Positions 35,177-43,889 of a stretch of 64,000 nucleotides of DNA are shown here, piece after piece (position 1 is the first letter of the stretch; each line of letters opens with the position of its first letter). The DNA lies in NCBI RefSeq assembly GCF_001048695.1, contig NZ_CVRB01000006.1, positions 62,001 through 126,000 of the forward strand, in the 5' to 3' direction. The DNA is from Neobacillus massiliamazoniensis (GTDB taxonomy: Bacteria > Bacillota > Bacilli > Bacillales > Cytobacillaceae). The position numbers and the translations under genes were made by a program. The notes beneath the pieces are model-generated. The model saw only the letters and a program-made list of their open reading frames with translations. It searched no databases and was not told the origin of the DNA.

Positions 35177-36656
35177 TATCACTAAATAATCCAAGATAAT
35201 ATTTTACATCCCCAACATCATTTTTAACTTCACTAATGGTAAGCCATTCTAAATATATTTCACCATTTTTGCGTTTATTCCATATTTCACCCTGCCAATA
35301 TCCATGCCGTTGAATCGATTCCCACATTTTTTGATAAAAGCCCTTATCATGCTTTCCTGATTGCAATATGTTTGAATTTTTACCTACTACCTCCTTGGAT
35401 TGGTAGCCGGTTACTCTTGTAAAAGCAAGGTTCACTTTTTCAATAATTCCCTTTGTATCGGTAACCATCATACTTTGACCAATGTTTTCCATAATTTTTG
35501 TTTCTATGCTCAGTTTTTCCAGATAATACATCCAAACGACAATCACTAAGCTAGCCAATGAAAACATGGCAAGTGACATGAATCCTATCGCATAATGTCC
35601 GGTTATATTGAAAACAGTTGAGAGAACGATGGGAGGGAAAAATCCGCCCAGTCCACCCATTGCAGAAACAATTCCATTGACAATCCCAGCTTCCTTAGAA
35701 AAATAATAGGGAACAAGCTTAAAAATAGTTCCATTACCAATTCCAGCACAAAAAGCGACAGTTAAACAGCCAATCGAGTATAGTGTAATCGTTGGTGAAA
35801 AAGATAGTAAAACACCTGAAAAGGTTAATCCTCCAAAGACTAATAACAAAATCAAAAATGGATTGAATTTATCTCCCAACCAACCCCCAACCGGCCGGAA
35901 AAGGGTTGCTAATGTAATAAATCCTGCAGTTCGTAAACCCGCATCCACCGCTGTTAATTTAAAGCTGCTCACTAAAAAATTGGGTAAATAGACAGTAAAC
36001 GCGACAAATGAACCAAAGGTAATAAAATAAAATAAGCTTAAAAACCATAATTTTTCATTCTGATAAACACTTTTGAATTGTCCCAACAAAGGTTTATTTA
36101 CACGCGGCTCTTTACGATCACCAAAAAGGAAGTTGAATAAAGCAAAAATAATGACAGGGATTAGGAATAGGCGGACAGTATTTTGCCACCCCAGAATATT
36201 TGCCAGCAACGGGGCAGTAAAAGACGTAATAGCTGTACCAATATTACCAGCACCATAAATCCCATTGACAAAACCATGCCGCTCCTTAGGATAATATTTT
36301 GGCAATGAAGTAACACCGATTGAGAAGATAGCACCTCCAAAACCAAGCACTAATCCGCCTATAATCAAATCAGTAACTGAATGAGCGGCACTAATATAAA
36401 AGACTGGAAAAATTAATATGATAAAGCTTATAAAAAAGAGGATTCTAGCACCAAATCGATTCGCCCAATAACCCAAGAGAATCCGCATTAACGAGCCTAA
36501 AATAACCGGAACAGCTGTTACAAGAGCAATTTCATTAGAGCTTAATGGAATGTCTTTTTTAATATACGGCATTAAAGATGAAATGATCACCCAGACCATA
36601 AACCCAACTACAAGGCTTAATGTTTGAAGAGGTAACTGCCATTTTTGTGTATGCAT
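35157..36656 (-). CDS. narK: NarK-type nitrate/nitrite transporter fused to a C-terminal PAS domain
   Basis: 499 residues. Residues 1-380 form a 12-helix MFS transporter of the nitrate/nitrite porter family, with both nitrate signatures: GAGNIG at 135-140 and SAMGGLGGFFPP at 331-342, plus RFGAR at 67-71. Residues about 385-499 are a cytoplasmic PAS/PAC domain (SMMVTDTKGIIEKVN, AFTRVTGYQSKEVVGKN, then the PAC-like NGEIYLEWLTISEVKN and YYLGLFSDI). Transporters of this family usually end after helix 12. The PAS part may sense redox state, ligand or membrane energy and gate transport, or signal to partners; this is inference. Confidence 0.92.
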   Translation of the reverse strand: MHTQKWQLPLQTLSLVVGFMVWVIISSLMPYIKKDIPLSSNEIALVTAVPVILGSLMRILLGYWANRFGARILFFISFIILIFPVFYISAAHSVTDLIIGGLVLGFGGAIFSIGVTSLPKYYPKERHGFVNGIYGAGNIGTAITSFTAPLLANILGWQNTVRLFLIPVIIFALFNFLFGDRKEPRVNKPLLGQFKSVYQNEKLWFLSLFYFITFGSFVAFTVYLPNFLVSSFKLTAVDAGLRTAGFITLATLFRPVGGWLGDKFNPFLILLLVFGGLTFSGVLLSFSPTITLYSIGCLTVAFCAGIGNGTIFKLVPYYFSKEAGIVNGIVSAMGGLGGFFPPIVLSTVFNITGHYAIGFMSLAMFSLASLVIVVWMYYLEKLSIETKIMENIGQSMMVTDTKGIIEKVNLAFTRVTGYQSKEVVGKNSNILQSGKHDKGFYQKMWESIQRHGYWQGEIWNKRKNGEIYLEWLTISEVKNDVGDVKYYLGLFSDISKQKS

Positions 36657-36861
36657 TTGCTCACTTTCTCCTTTCGAAATGGAAAAAAATACAAGACTCT
36701 TTGTAGTATTTTTCTGTATGACCTTTCCTATTCCGATAGTCTTCTAGACCTATTTCTATTTGTATGAAAATACTCTATCACTTATAATAAAAAATAATCA
36801 CAAATTATTCTGAATAGTCTGTATAAATTTGTATATTTTTGAATTAAGGGAGGACAAATAG

Positions 36862-38517
36862 ATGAAGCATGATGTAATAGTGGTTGGCGCTGGACTGGCC
36901 GGTCTTGTTGCAACTGCAGAACTAGCTGATGCCGGTAAGAAGGTACTCTTATTAGACCAAGAACCTGAATCTTCACTTGGTGGACAGGCTTGGTGGTCAT
37001 TCGGCGGTTTGTTCCTTGTCAATTCACCAGAACAACGGCGAATAGGAATAAAGGATTCCTTTGAACTAGCCTGGCAAGACTGGCTTGGCTCTGCTGGATT
37101 TGATCGAAAGGATGATGAAGATTATTGGGCAATTAAGTGGGCAGAGGCATATGTCCATTTTGCTGCAGGTGAAAAACGGGATTGGTTATACAGGATGGGA
37201 GTACGCTTCTTTCCTGTAGTCGGTTGGGCAGAGCGCGGCGGATATCTCGCTGAGGGCCATGGAAATTCTGTGCCGCGATTCCACATCGTTTGGGGAACGG
37301 GTCCTGGTATTGTTAAACCATTTGAGGAGAGAGTTCGAAAGGCAATGGAACAAGGACTTGTTGATTATCGTCCGCGCCATCGTGTCAATGTATTACTAAC
37401 GGAAAACGGCGCTGTTGTTGGAGCTCGTGGTGATGTACTCATCCAAAGTTCTGCCGCTCGTGGCGAGGCTACCTCACGCGAGATTGTCGGAGACTTTGAG
37501 TTTTACTCTCAAGCCGTGATGGTAACGAGCGGTGGAATCGGCGCTAACTTCGACCTGATTCGAAATAATTGGCCATCCCGTCTTGGAGAAGCGCCCAAAA
37601 AAATGATTTCCGGTGTGCCTGCACATGTTGATGGTCGCATGCTAGCGATTACCGAAATTGCCGGCGGTCGCATTGTCAACCGTGACCGAATGTGGCACTA
37701 CACTGAAGGAATCCAAAACTGGAACCCCGTATGGCCTATGCATGGCATCCGTATCTTGCCAGGTCCCTCCTCCCTTTGGCTTGATGCCAAGGGAAATCGG
37801 TTTCCAACACCAAATTTTCCAGGCTTCGACACACTGGGTACCCTTGAAGCCATTCAAAAAACTGGCTACGATTACTCCTGGTTTATTTTAACTCAAAAAA
37901 TCATTGAAAAAGAATTTGCACTTTCTGGATCAGAACAAAATCCTGATTTGACAGAAAAAAGCATTAAAAAGGTGTTATCTCGGATTCTTCCCGGTCCTAC
38001 AGCACCAGTCCAAGCATTTATGGACAAAGGCGAGGACTTTGTCATTGCCCATACTCTTTCTGGACTTGTAGAAGGAATGAACAAGCTTTCCGGCGATCAT
38101 TTATTAAATCTAGCTGATATAAAGCGACAAATTTTGGCACGGGACCGTGAAATCGACAATACTTTTACGAAGGATTTACAGATTACCGCCATTCGCGGGG
38201 CCCGCAATTATCTAGGTGACAAGCTGATAAGAGTCGCTTCCCCACATAAAATACTGGATCCAAAAATGGGGCCATTAATTGCCGTCCGTTTAAATATCCT
38301 CAGCCGCAAGACACTTGGCGGGCTGCAAACGGATTTATCTGGTCGAGTCCTTAACACATCCGGGAATCCTGTACCAGGACTTTATGCTGCAGGTGAGGTA
38401 TCCGGGTTTGGTGGTGGAGGCATCCATGGATATCGGTCACTTGAAGGAACATTCGTAGGTGGCTGCCTTTTTACCGGAAGACAAGCCGGACGGGCCTTGG
38501 CAAAAGAAATAATGTAG
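36862..38517 (+). CDS. FAD-dependent dehydrogenase (fumarate-reductase/KsdD-type flavoprotein)
   Basis: A 551-residue flavoprotein of the FAD_binding_2 family. The N-terminal Rossmann motif VVGAGLAGLVATAELA (6-21) with a following LLDQEP and GGQAWWSFGG binds FAD; the C-terminal GLYAAGEVSGFGGGGIHGYR completes the FAD site. Members reduce or dehydrogenate 3-keto acids or steroids; this subfamily is usually annotated only as FAD-binding dehydrogenase, and the substrate is unknown. The start ATG follows GGGAGGACA. It is divergent from narK and has a decayed partial copy at 26443 on the other side of the nar genes. Confidence 0.88.
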   Translation: MKHDVIVVGAGLAGLVATAELADAGKKVLLLDQEPESSLGGQAWWSFGGLFLVNSPEQRRIGIKDSFELAWQDWLGSAGFDRKDDEDYWAIKWAEAYVHFAAGEKRDWLYRMGVRFFPVVGWAERGGYLAEGHGNSVPRFHIVWGTGPGIVKPFEERVRKAMEQGLVDYRPRHRVNVLLTENGAVVGARGDVLIQSSAARGEATSREIVGDFEFYSQAVMVTSGGIGANFDLIRNNWPSRLGEAPKKMISGVPAHVDGRMLAITEIAGGRIVNRDRMWHYTEGIQNWNPVWPMHGIRILPGPSSLWLDAKGNRFPTPNFPGFDTLGTLEAIQKTGYDYSWFILTQKIIEKEFALSGSEQNPDLTEKSIKKVLSRILPGPTAPVQAFMDKGEDFVIAHTLSGLVEGMNKLSGDHLLNLADIKRQILARDREIDNTFTKDLQITAIRGARNYLGDKLIRVASPHKILDPKMGPLIAVRLNILSRKTLGGLQTDLSGRVLNTSGNPVPGLYAAGEVSGFGGGGIHGYRSLEGTFVGGCLFTGRQAGRALAKEIM

Positions 38518-38527
38518 TTATCTTACT

Positions 38528-38562
38528 CTTTTAAAAAAGAAACTGTCGTTTTAGACAGTAAC
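38528..38562 (-). terminator. Intrinsic terminator of the gene at 38577
   Basis: Perfect stem ACTGTC / GACAGT with a six-base loop, followed on the minus strand by a T-rich run (TTTCTTTTTT). Confidence 0.7.
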
Positions 38563-38576
38563 TAATCATGCTTTAT

Positions 38577-38876
38577 TCATTCATTTACACCATCTTTAAA
38601 ATTTTTTTCCCACCATTTATCACCTTTATGTTCCATATCGTTTACGGTTTTTTCTAGAACATCGAGCAAAAGCTTTTTCATTTCGTATATGGAATCATAA
38701 TATGCTTTTTCCACATCTCCTTTTAATTTTATACCGGCTAAAGCATTCGATGCTGCCAATTTTCGATGCTCCTTTGCTTTTTGATCCAGAGCATCAAAAA
38801 CATGCTTCACGTATTTTGCAATATCCTTATGCTCATGACTCAATCTCTGTTGGATTTCTTTCAATCTCTTTTCCAT
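38577..38876 (-). CDS. Unrecognised 99-residue helical protein
   Basis: A small, Lys/Glu-rich, fully helical cytoplasmic protein (EKRLKEIQQRLSHEHKDIAK near the start, KGDKWWEKNFKDG near the end). The ATG at 38876 is six bases behind GGAGGTG; longer starts overlap that site. It has its own terminator, and no family was recognised. Confidence 0.6.
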   Translation of the reverse strand: MEKRLKEIQQRLSHEHKDIAKYVKHVFDALDQKAKEHRKLAASNALAGIKLKGDVEKAYYDSIYEMKKLLLDVLEKTVNDMEHKGDKWWEKNFKDGVNE

Positions 38877-39167
38877 AATCATCACCTCCAATGATGAGCC
38901 GGTTCATCTTGGAGCATGTGGTTAATGCCATTCGGAGTGGTAACATTTTTTGTTGAAAGTATCGCCTCATGGAATGAACAGCCCTCCATCTTTCAATTTT
39001 GTTTATATCTTATTAAAGGACTCAACAAATGATGAGTCCTTTCCTTTGCTTGTCTGTGAACGGTAAACTAATAACTGCTTCAGCCATCGGTATCGACAAA
39101 GAAGCATAACTATGTATCTTTACTGCAAACTGAACGTATTGGTTGGATTAATTTATTCGGATAAATA

Positions 39168-39200
39168 AAAAACCGATACACTTATTTGTATCGGTTTCAT
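39168..39200 (-). terminator. Intrinsic terminator of the CotG-like gene
   Basis: Stem AAACCGATAC / GTATCGGTTT with an eight-base loop, followed on the minus strand by a T run, 46 bp past the stop codon. Confidence 0.88.
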
Positions 39201-39245
39201 CATAGTTAATTTAAACTTTTAACTAACCGTATTGGCTTCTTTTGC

Positions 39246-41090
39246 TTATCTTATACGCCTGCACCACGTTCCGCATGAGCCCCGACTCCTTCTTGAACCC
39301 CTACTGAATATACTTCCGCGTGAACCGCGACTTCCTCTTGAACCTCGGCTTCTTCTTCCAAGTGGACCTGGTGGTCTGCCACTTCCTTTTGAACCCCGAC
39401 TGCCTTTACTTCCGCGAGAGCTGCGGCTTCCTCTTGAACCTCGGCTTCTTCTTCCAAGTGGACCTGGTGGTCTGCCACTTCCTTTTGAACCCCGACTGCC
39501 TTTACTTCCGCGAGAGCTGCGGCTTCCTCTTGAACCTCGGCTTCTTCTTCCAAGTGGACCTGGTGGTCTGCCACTTCTTGAACCCCGACTGCCTTTACTT
39601 CCGCGAGAGCCGCGACTTCCTCTTGAACCCCGGCTACCTCTACTTCCAAGAGAGCCGCGACTTCCTCCTGAACCCCAACTTCCTCTACTTCCGCGAGAGC
39701 CGTGACTTCTTCTTGACCCCCGGCTACCTCGACTTCCTCTTGAACCCCGACTGCCTCTGCTTCCTCGAGAGCCGCGACTTCCTCTTGAACCCCGACTGCC
39801 TCTGCTTCCTCGAGAGCCGCGACTTCCTCTTGAACCCCGACTGCCTCTGCTTCCTCGAGAGCCGCGACTTCCTCTTGAACCCCGGCTACCTCTACTTCCA
39901 AGAGAGCCGCGACTTCCTCTTGAACCCCAACTGCCTCTACTTCCGCGAGAGCCGTGACTTCTTCTTGACCCCCGGCTACCTCTACTTCCTCTTGAACCCC
40001 GACTGCCTCTACTTCCGCGAGAGCCGCGACTTCCTCTTGAACCCTGACTGCCTCTGCTTCCTCGAGAGCCGCGACTTCCTCTTGAACCCCGGCTACCTTT
40101 ACTTCCGCGAGAGCCGCGACTTCCTCTTGAACCCCGGCTGAATCTACTTCCACGAGTGCCGTGACTTCCTCTTGAACCCCGGCTACCACTACTTCCAAGA
40201 GAACCGCGACTTCCTTTTGACCCCCGACTACCTCTACTTCCGCGAGAACCGCGACTTCTTCTTGAACCCCGACTACCTCTACTTCCGCGAGAGCCGCGAC
40301 TTCTTCTTGAACCCCGGCTACCTCTACTTCCGCGAGAGCCGCGACTTCCTCTTGAACCCCGGCTACCTCTACTTCCGCGAGAGCTGCGGCTTCCTCTTGA
40401 ACCCCGGCTACCTCTACTTCCGCGAGAGCCGCGACTTCTTCTTGAACCCCGACTGCCTCTACTTCCGCGAGAGCCGCGACTTCTTCTTGAACCCCGGCTA
40501 CCTCTCGTTCCGCGAGAGCCGCGACTTCTTCTTGAACCCCGGCTGCCTCTACTTACGCGAGAGCCGCGACTTCTTCTTGAACCCCGGCTACCTCTCGTTC
40601 CGCGAGAGCCGCGACTTCTTCTTGAACCCCGGCTACCTCTCGTTCCGCGAGAGCCGCGACTTATTCTCCAACCTCTGCTGCCTCTCGTAACGCGAGAGCC
40701 GCGACTTATTCTCCAACCTCTGCTGCCTCTCGTTCCGCGTGAGCCGCTACTTCTTCTCGTACCTTTGCTGTCTCTCTTTCCGCGAGAGCCGCGACTTCTT
40801 CTCGAACCTCTGCTGTCTCTCTTTCCGCGAGAGCCGCGACTTCTTCTCGAACCTCTGCTGTCTCTCTTTCCGCGAGAGCCGCGACTTCTTCTCGTACCTC
40901 TGCTGTCTCTCTTTCCGCGAGAGCCGCGACTTCTTCTCGAACCTCTGCTGCCTCTCTTTCCGCGTGAGCCGATACTTCTACGACTACTCCTACGCTGGCA
41001 GACTACATTTTCTTTCGGATTATTATCCATAAAACAAACTACACCATTTTCTTGTGCTTGCAGAAATAATTCCTGCATATCAATCCCCAT
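39246..41090 (-). CDS. CotG-like spore coat protein built of Ser-Arg-Gly repeats
   Basis: About 614 residues. A short unique N-terminus (MGIDMQELFLQAQENGVV, then CFMDNNP) precedes nearly 570 residues of Ser/Arg/Gly repeats. The main unit is 15 residues (45 bp) of SRG triplets with occasional Lys, His or Asp; the C-terminal part has a 32-residue unit beginning GRPPGPLGRRSRG, repeated three times. It is divergent from cotH, just as cotG is in B. subtilis, and CotG-like proteins are modular, basic, Ser-rich and phosphorylated by CotH. The family link is by position and composition, not by homology. The ATG at 41090 lies about ten bases behind GGAGG. Confidence 0.75.
   Translation of the reverse strand: MGIDMQELFLQAQENGVVCFMDNNPKENVVCQRRSSRRSIGSRGKRGSRGSRRSRGSRGKRDSRGTRRSRGSRGKRDSRGSRRSRGSRGKRDSRGSRRSRGSRGKRDSKGTRRSSGSRGTRGSRGWRISRGSRVTRGSRGWRISRGSRGTRGSRGSRRSRGSRGTRGSRGSRRSRGSRVSRGSRGSRRSRGSRGTRGSRGSRRSRGSRGSRGSRGSRRSRGSRGSRGSRGSRGSRSSRGSRGSRGSRGSRGSRGSRGSRGSRRSRGSRGSRGSRGSRRSRGSRGSRGSRGSKGSRGSLGSSGSRGSRGSHGTRGSRFSRGSRGSRGSRGSKGSRGSRGSRGSRGSRGSQGSRGSRGSRGSRGSRGSRGSRGSRGSRRSHGSRGSRGSWGSRGSRGSLGSRGSRGSRGSRGSRGSRGSRGSRGSRGSRGSRGSRGSRGSRGSRGSRGSRGSRGSRGSRGSRRSHGSRGSRGSWGSGGSRGSLGSRGSRGSRGSRGSRGSKGSRGSRSGRPPGPLGRRSRGSRGSRSSRGSKGSRGSKGSGRPPGPLGRRSRGSRGSRSSRGSKGSRGSKGSGRPPGPLGRRSRGSRGSRGSRGSIFSRGSRRSRGSCGTWCRRIR
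39320..40970. repeat. Tandem coding repeats (45-bp and 96-bp units)
   Basis: Most of the CotG-like gene is a tandem array with a 45-bp period, e.g. units beginning CCTCTACTTCCGCGA at 40321 and 40366. Near the 3' end of the gene there are three 96-bp units, with AGTGGACCTGG at 39361, 39457 and 39553. The G+C content is much higher than in the surroundings, and long spurious open frames result in other phases and on the opposite strand. Confidence 0.92.
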
Positions 41091-41130
41091 AGCCAATTTT
41101 CCTCCAATTTCCAAAATGTATTTACATTTC

Positions 41131-41158
41131 TAATTTATGGTGATTGGGTGCAGTTTGT
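41131..41158 (-). promoter_or_regulatory. Sigma-K-like promoter of the CotG-like gene
   Basis: On the minus strand ACAA, 15 bases, then CATAAATTA, which matches the sigma-K -10 pattern CATAnnnTA. It ends about 41 bp before the chosen start codon. Late mother-cell expression fits a coat protein. Confidence 0.4.
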
Positions 41159-41207
41159 TATAAACGTCATTTATTTTATTGAGAATCGCTTATTTTGTTC
41201 ATACAGC

Positions 41208-41235
41208 ACATTCACTGTGATGTTTGCATAAAATT
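41208..41235 (+). promoter_or_regulatory. Sigma-K-like promoter of cotH
   Basis: ACA, 16 bases, then CATAAAATT, close to the sigma-K -10 pattern, 33 bp before the cotH start. It is arranged back to back with the promoter of the CotG-like gene. Confidence 0.38.
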
Positions 41236-41267
41236 TTTAAAAAATGAATTGTTTAGGGGAATTAGAA

Positions 41268-42338
41268 TTGTTGAAATATGAGATTATTATAAATCCCAAG
41301 TTAATAAAACAATTGGAGAACGATATGTGGTCGGATACACATGTACCAGCTACACTTAAAATCGACGGTAACCAGTATACAATTGCCCTAGCTTTTCGTG
41401 GAAATGTAATCAGAAAACATAAAAAAAAATCCTATCGTATTGTTTTTCAAAAGCCTAATATAGTTAATGGTGCACATGAAATCCATTTAAATGCCGAATT
41501 CAATGACCCTTCTCTCAGTCGAAACAAACTTTCACTGGATTTTTTCCATCAAATAGGTGTAAAAGCACCAAGCTCTAAACACGTTCTTCTGTATATAAAT
41601 GGCACTTGTAACGGCATTTATTTAGAACTTGAATCATTTGATCAATATCTTTTACAAAAAAGGAATTGGGCAGATGGACCAATCATTTACGCGACAAATT
41701 ACTATGCTAATTTTTCCTTGGTAACACCGGAGAACAAATTAAAATCCCGCTTGAATGATGGTTACACCATTAAATATGGAACCAAAAGTGACCTTGCTCA
41801 TTTAGAACAATTTATAGTAATGATTAACACGGCTAAAAATGAGGAGTTTTCAGAAAAAATATCAAACTTTCTTGATATAGACCAATATTTAAAATGGTTA
41901 GCAGGGGTTGTATGTACCCAGAATTTTGATGGGTTTATTCATAATTATGCTCTATACCGAGATCGCGACTTAAACCGCTATGAGATTACCCCATGGGATT
42001 ATGACGGGACATGGGGAAGAGACCTTCACGGTAACCACTTAGATCATGACTTTATTCCTGTTACTGGCTATAACACTTTAACAGGAAGATTGCTACACTT
42101 TCAAGATTTTAAAAAGAAGTATCGAAAAATCATGACAGACATATTGGAAAATGACTTTTCAGTGGATCATCTAAAAGAGACAATTTCAGCACATTTGCAA
42201 AGCATCATCCCCTACCTTCACCTAGATCCATATATTACTTTAAATGAGGAAAAAATGAGAAAGGAGGAGGAGTTTATTTTCCAGTTTATTCAAAAAAGAA
42301 ATAAATATCTTAAAGAAAATTTGATAGTGGTACAGTGA
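41268..42338 (+). CDS. cotH: CotH spore coat protein kinase
   Basis: About 356 residues, close to the 362 of B. subtilis CotH. CotH is an atypical kinase that phosphorylates Ser in CotG and CotB during coat assembly. The catalytic pair is visible as QNFDGFIHNYALYRD and TPWDYDGTWGRD; the Asp of NFDG and the Asp of PWD are exactly 23 residues apart, matching the essential Asp228 and Asp251 of B. subtilis. KKKSYRI near the N-terminus is the ATP-binding Lys region, with the family stretch EIHLNAEFNDPSLSRNKLSL after it. The start is TTG at 41268, seven bases behind AGGGGA (a second TTG follows at 41271); the ATG at 41244 precedes that site. Confidence 0.93.
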   Translation: MLKYEIIINPKLIKQLENDMWSDTHVPATLKIDGNQYTIALAFRGNVIRKHKKKSYRIVFQKPNIVNGAHEIHLNAEFNDPSLSRNKLSLDFFHQIGVKAPSSKHVLLYINGTCNGIYLELESFDQYLLQKRNWADGPIIYATNYYANFSLVTPENKLKSRLNDGYTIKYGTKSDLAHLEQFIVMINTAKNEEFSEKISNFLDIDQYLKWLAGVVCTQNFDGFIHNYALYRDRDLNRYEITPWDYDGTWGRDLHGNHLDHDFIPVTGYNTLTGRLLHFQDFKKKYRKIMTDILENDFSVDHLKETISAHLQSIIPYLHLDPYITLNEEKMRKEEEFIFQFIQKRNKYLKENLIVVQ

Positions 42339-42340
42339 AC

Positions 42341-42375
42341 AAGCGTATATGGTTTTGTATCATATGCTTTTTTTT
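42341..42375 (+). terminator. Intrinsic terminator of cotH
   Basis: Stem AAGCGTATATG / CATATGCTT (one bulge) followed by an eight-base T run directly after the cotH stop. Confidence 0.82.
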
Positions 42376-42473
42376 GCCTATTTTTTCCTTAAACAATAAA
42401 AAAAAGGCTACTTTATTAGTACAACATCATACCATGATACATATAGATGCATTATAAATGCTTATTTAATTAA

Positions 42474-42790
42474 AAGGAGGAAAACCACTATATTCATAGG
42501 TATTTGATGAAGTAATTAATCGGTATAATTATCAAGGTGGATCGAGTTGGTCCAGAGAAAATAGAAGGCGTTTTAAGCGATATTATTAAGGATTTTATTT
42601 CTTTAGCAACAAGGAGAAAATTTTTCGCTTCTCAATGTTCCATATCCGCAATATTAGCTACGGATTAAAAATTGAAAAAGAAGAGAGCTCCGAAAATCAA
42701 GGTATTATGGAAAAAATGTCAAATCCGAAAAACAAGCTTTACGTCAACGAGTCATTCAAAACGATAGCCATCAATATCCAAAACAATAAA
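42474..42790 (+). pseudogene. Frameshifted relic of a cotB-like gene
   Basis: Behind an AAAAGGAGG ribosome site, three overlapping frames together spell a CotB module: VFDEVINRYNY, then KVDRVGPEKIEGVLSDIIKD and FISLAT, then NKEKIFRFSMFHIRNISYGL with KIEKEESSEN. This matches the last repeat of B. subtilis CotB, where INRGGPEAIEG is followed by FHIKSIS. Frameshifts near 42538 and 42612 break the reading frame. It lies between cotH and the intact cotB-like gene. Confidence 0.72.
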
Positions 42791-42857
42791 ATAATAAAAA
42801 TAATGTCTCTTTTCAGCAAAAGAAGCGACAACATTATCTCCAAAGGAGGACCGAATT

Positions 42858-43889
42858 ATGGAAATAGAACAAGACACATCTACACTAGATTTACTTATTG
42901 GGTTTAATGTAAATCTATATGTAGGTGAGGAAATTTTTAAAGGAAAGCTTATTGATGTGGAACCTGATCACATCATCTTGGAAAATGAGAATAATAATAT
43001 TTTTTATTATAGTACTGACCATATTCAAGCCATCGAAAAAGATACAAAAGAGTTTCCAGGACAAGAAGCAACAGCAGAATATTTGCAAACACAAAGCCTG
43101 ATAGATTTATTGCACTCACTTAAAAATTCTTGGGTTACGATTTTGTGCCTGAATAAACAAAAATTTAATGGAGTTTTAAGCCAAGTAGATAAAAGCTTTG
43201 CCACATTAATAAGTGGCGAAGAAAGGATTTTTATCAAGTTATCCTATATTTCTAATGTTTTCAAAGGAATTCTCAAAGAAAATAATATTGAAAATGAGGC
43301 AAAGAATCAAGATCAATATCAGGCTAAGAATCAGGACCAAAATGAGGAAAAGAAGAAAGAAGAACACATTGAAATTGGGTTTAATGAAAAGGCAGACCAT
43401 GAAACAGCATCCGTACTCAAAACGGACCTCCTAGACGAGTCATCTATTAAAGTAGTAGCAAGCGCCTCTGACAAGGACTTAAAGGTTTGGTCTCAATCCA
43501 TTAAGGATATTAAAGAAAAATTGAACTTTGACATAACACAAAAAATCAACACGAAAATGAAAAAATCAATAGAAGACGAGTTCCAATTAATCAATAGGGA
43601 AAACGAGAGTAAAAAATTGAATGTGAAATCCCGCGAAAATGAACGAAAACCTACTAATGAGGTAAAAGCGCCTAAAAAACAAGAACCTGTGATCATGGGA
43701 AAGGATGTTGTACTTCCTAATTCTTCTAAATCACCTTCCAAGGTGGGACAGTACATTCCACAAGCTAAAAATGAAGAAGTAAAACGGAAAGAAGATTCAA
43801 TTTCAACCTCCCGCTTTTTAGGTGAACCAGCCAATTTACGTGAAATCGAACGTACTGTTTTTTCTGGGTGGCCAGATCCTAGAGATTGA
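42858..43889 (+). CDS. CotB-like spore coat protein
   Basis: 343 residues. Two N-terminal CotB-type beta modules (about 8-60 and 76-135, with the LIDVEPDHIILEN and FNGVLSQVDKSFATL turns) are followed by a long, highly charged, Lys/Glu/Ser-rich, low-complexity tail. The tail has several Ser-Lys dipeptides (NSSKSPSK) and ends SGWPDPRD. B. subtilis CotB has the same layout, modules then a Ser/Lys-rich tail phosphorylated by CotH, although its tail is far more Ser-rich. The ATG follows AAAGGAGG. Position next to cotH supports the call. Confidence 0.8.
   Translation: MEIEQDTSTLDLLIGFNVNLYVGEEIFKGKLIDVEPDHIILENENNNIFYYSTDHIQAIEKDTKEFPGQEATAEYLQTQSLIDLLHSLKNSWVTILCLNKQKFNGVLSQVDKSFATLISGEERIFIKLSYISNVFKGILKENNIENEAKNQDQYQAKNQDQNEEKKKEEHIEIGFNEKADHETASVLKTDLLDESSIKVVASASDKDLKVWSQSIKDIKEKLNFDITQKINTKMKKSIEDEFQLINRENESKKLNVKSRENERKPTNEVKAPKKQEPVIMGKDVVLPNSSKSPSKVGQYIPQAKNEEVKRKEDSISTSRFLGEPANLREIERTVFSGWPDPRD

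Noticed and set aside
36657..36861. Fnr box between narK and the FAD dehydrogenase
   Set aside because: TCAC and GTGA words occur, but not at the TGTGA-N6-TCACA spacing; no site can be supported.
39251..40690. Long open frames in other phases and on the plus strand across the CotG-like gene (Val/Glu-rich, and Asn-Pro-Leu/Phe-Arg-Glu repeats)
   Set aside because: They exist only because the 45-bp and 96-bp G+C-rich repeat contains no stops in any phase. They lack ribosome sites, and the Ser-Arg-Gly frame has the proper start, terminator and genetic context.
42635..42907. 90-residue open frame as an independent gene
   Set aside because: It starts in mid-module without a ribosome site. It is better explained as the last frame of the frameshifted cotB relic plus random run-on into the next gene's start.
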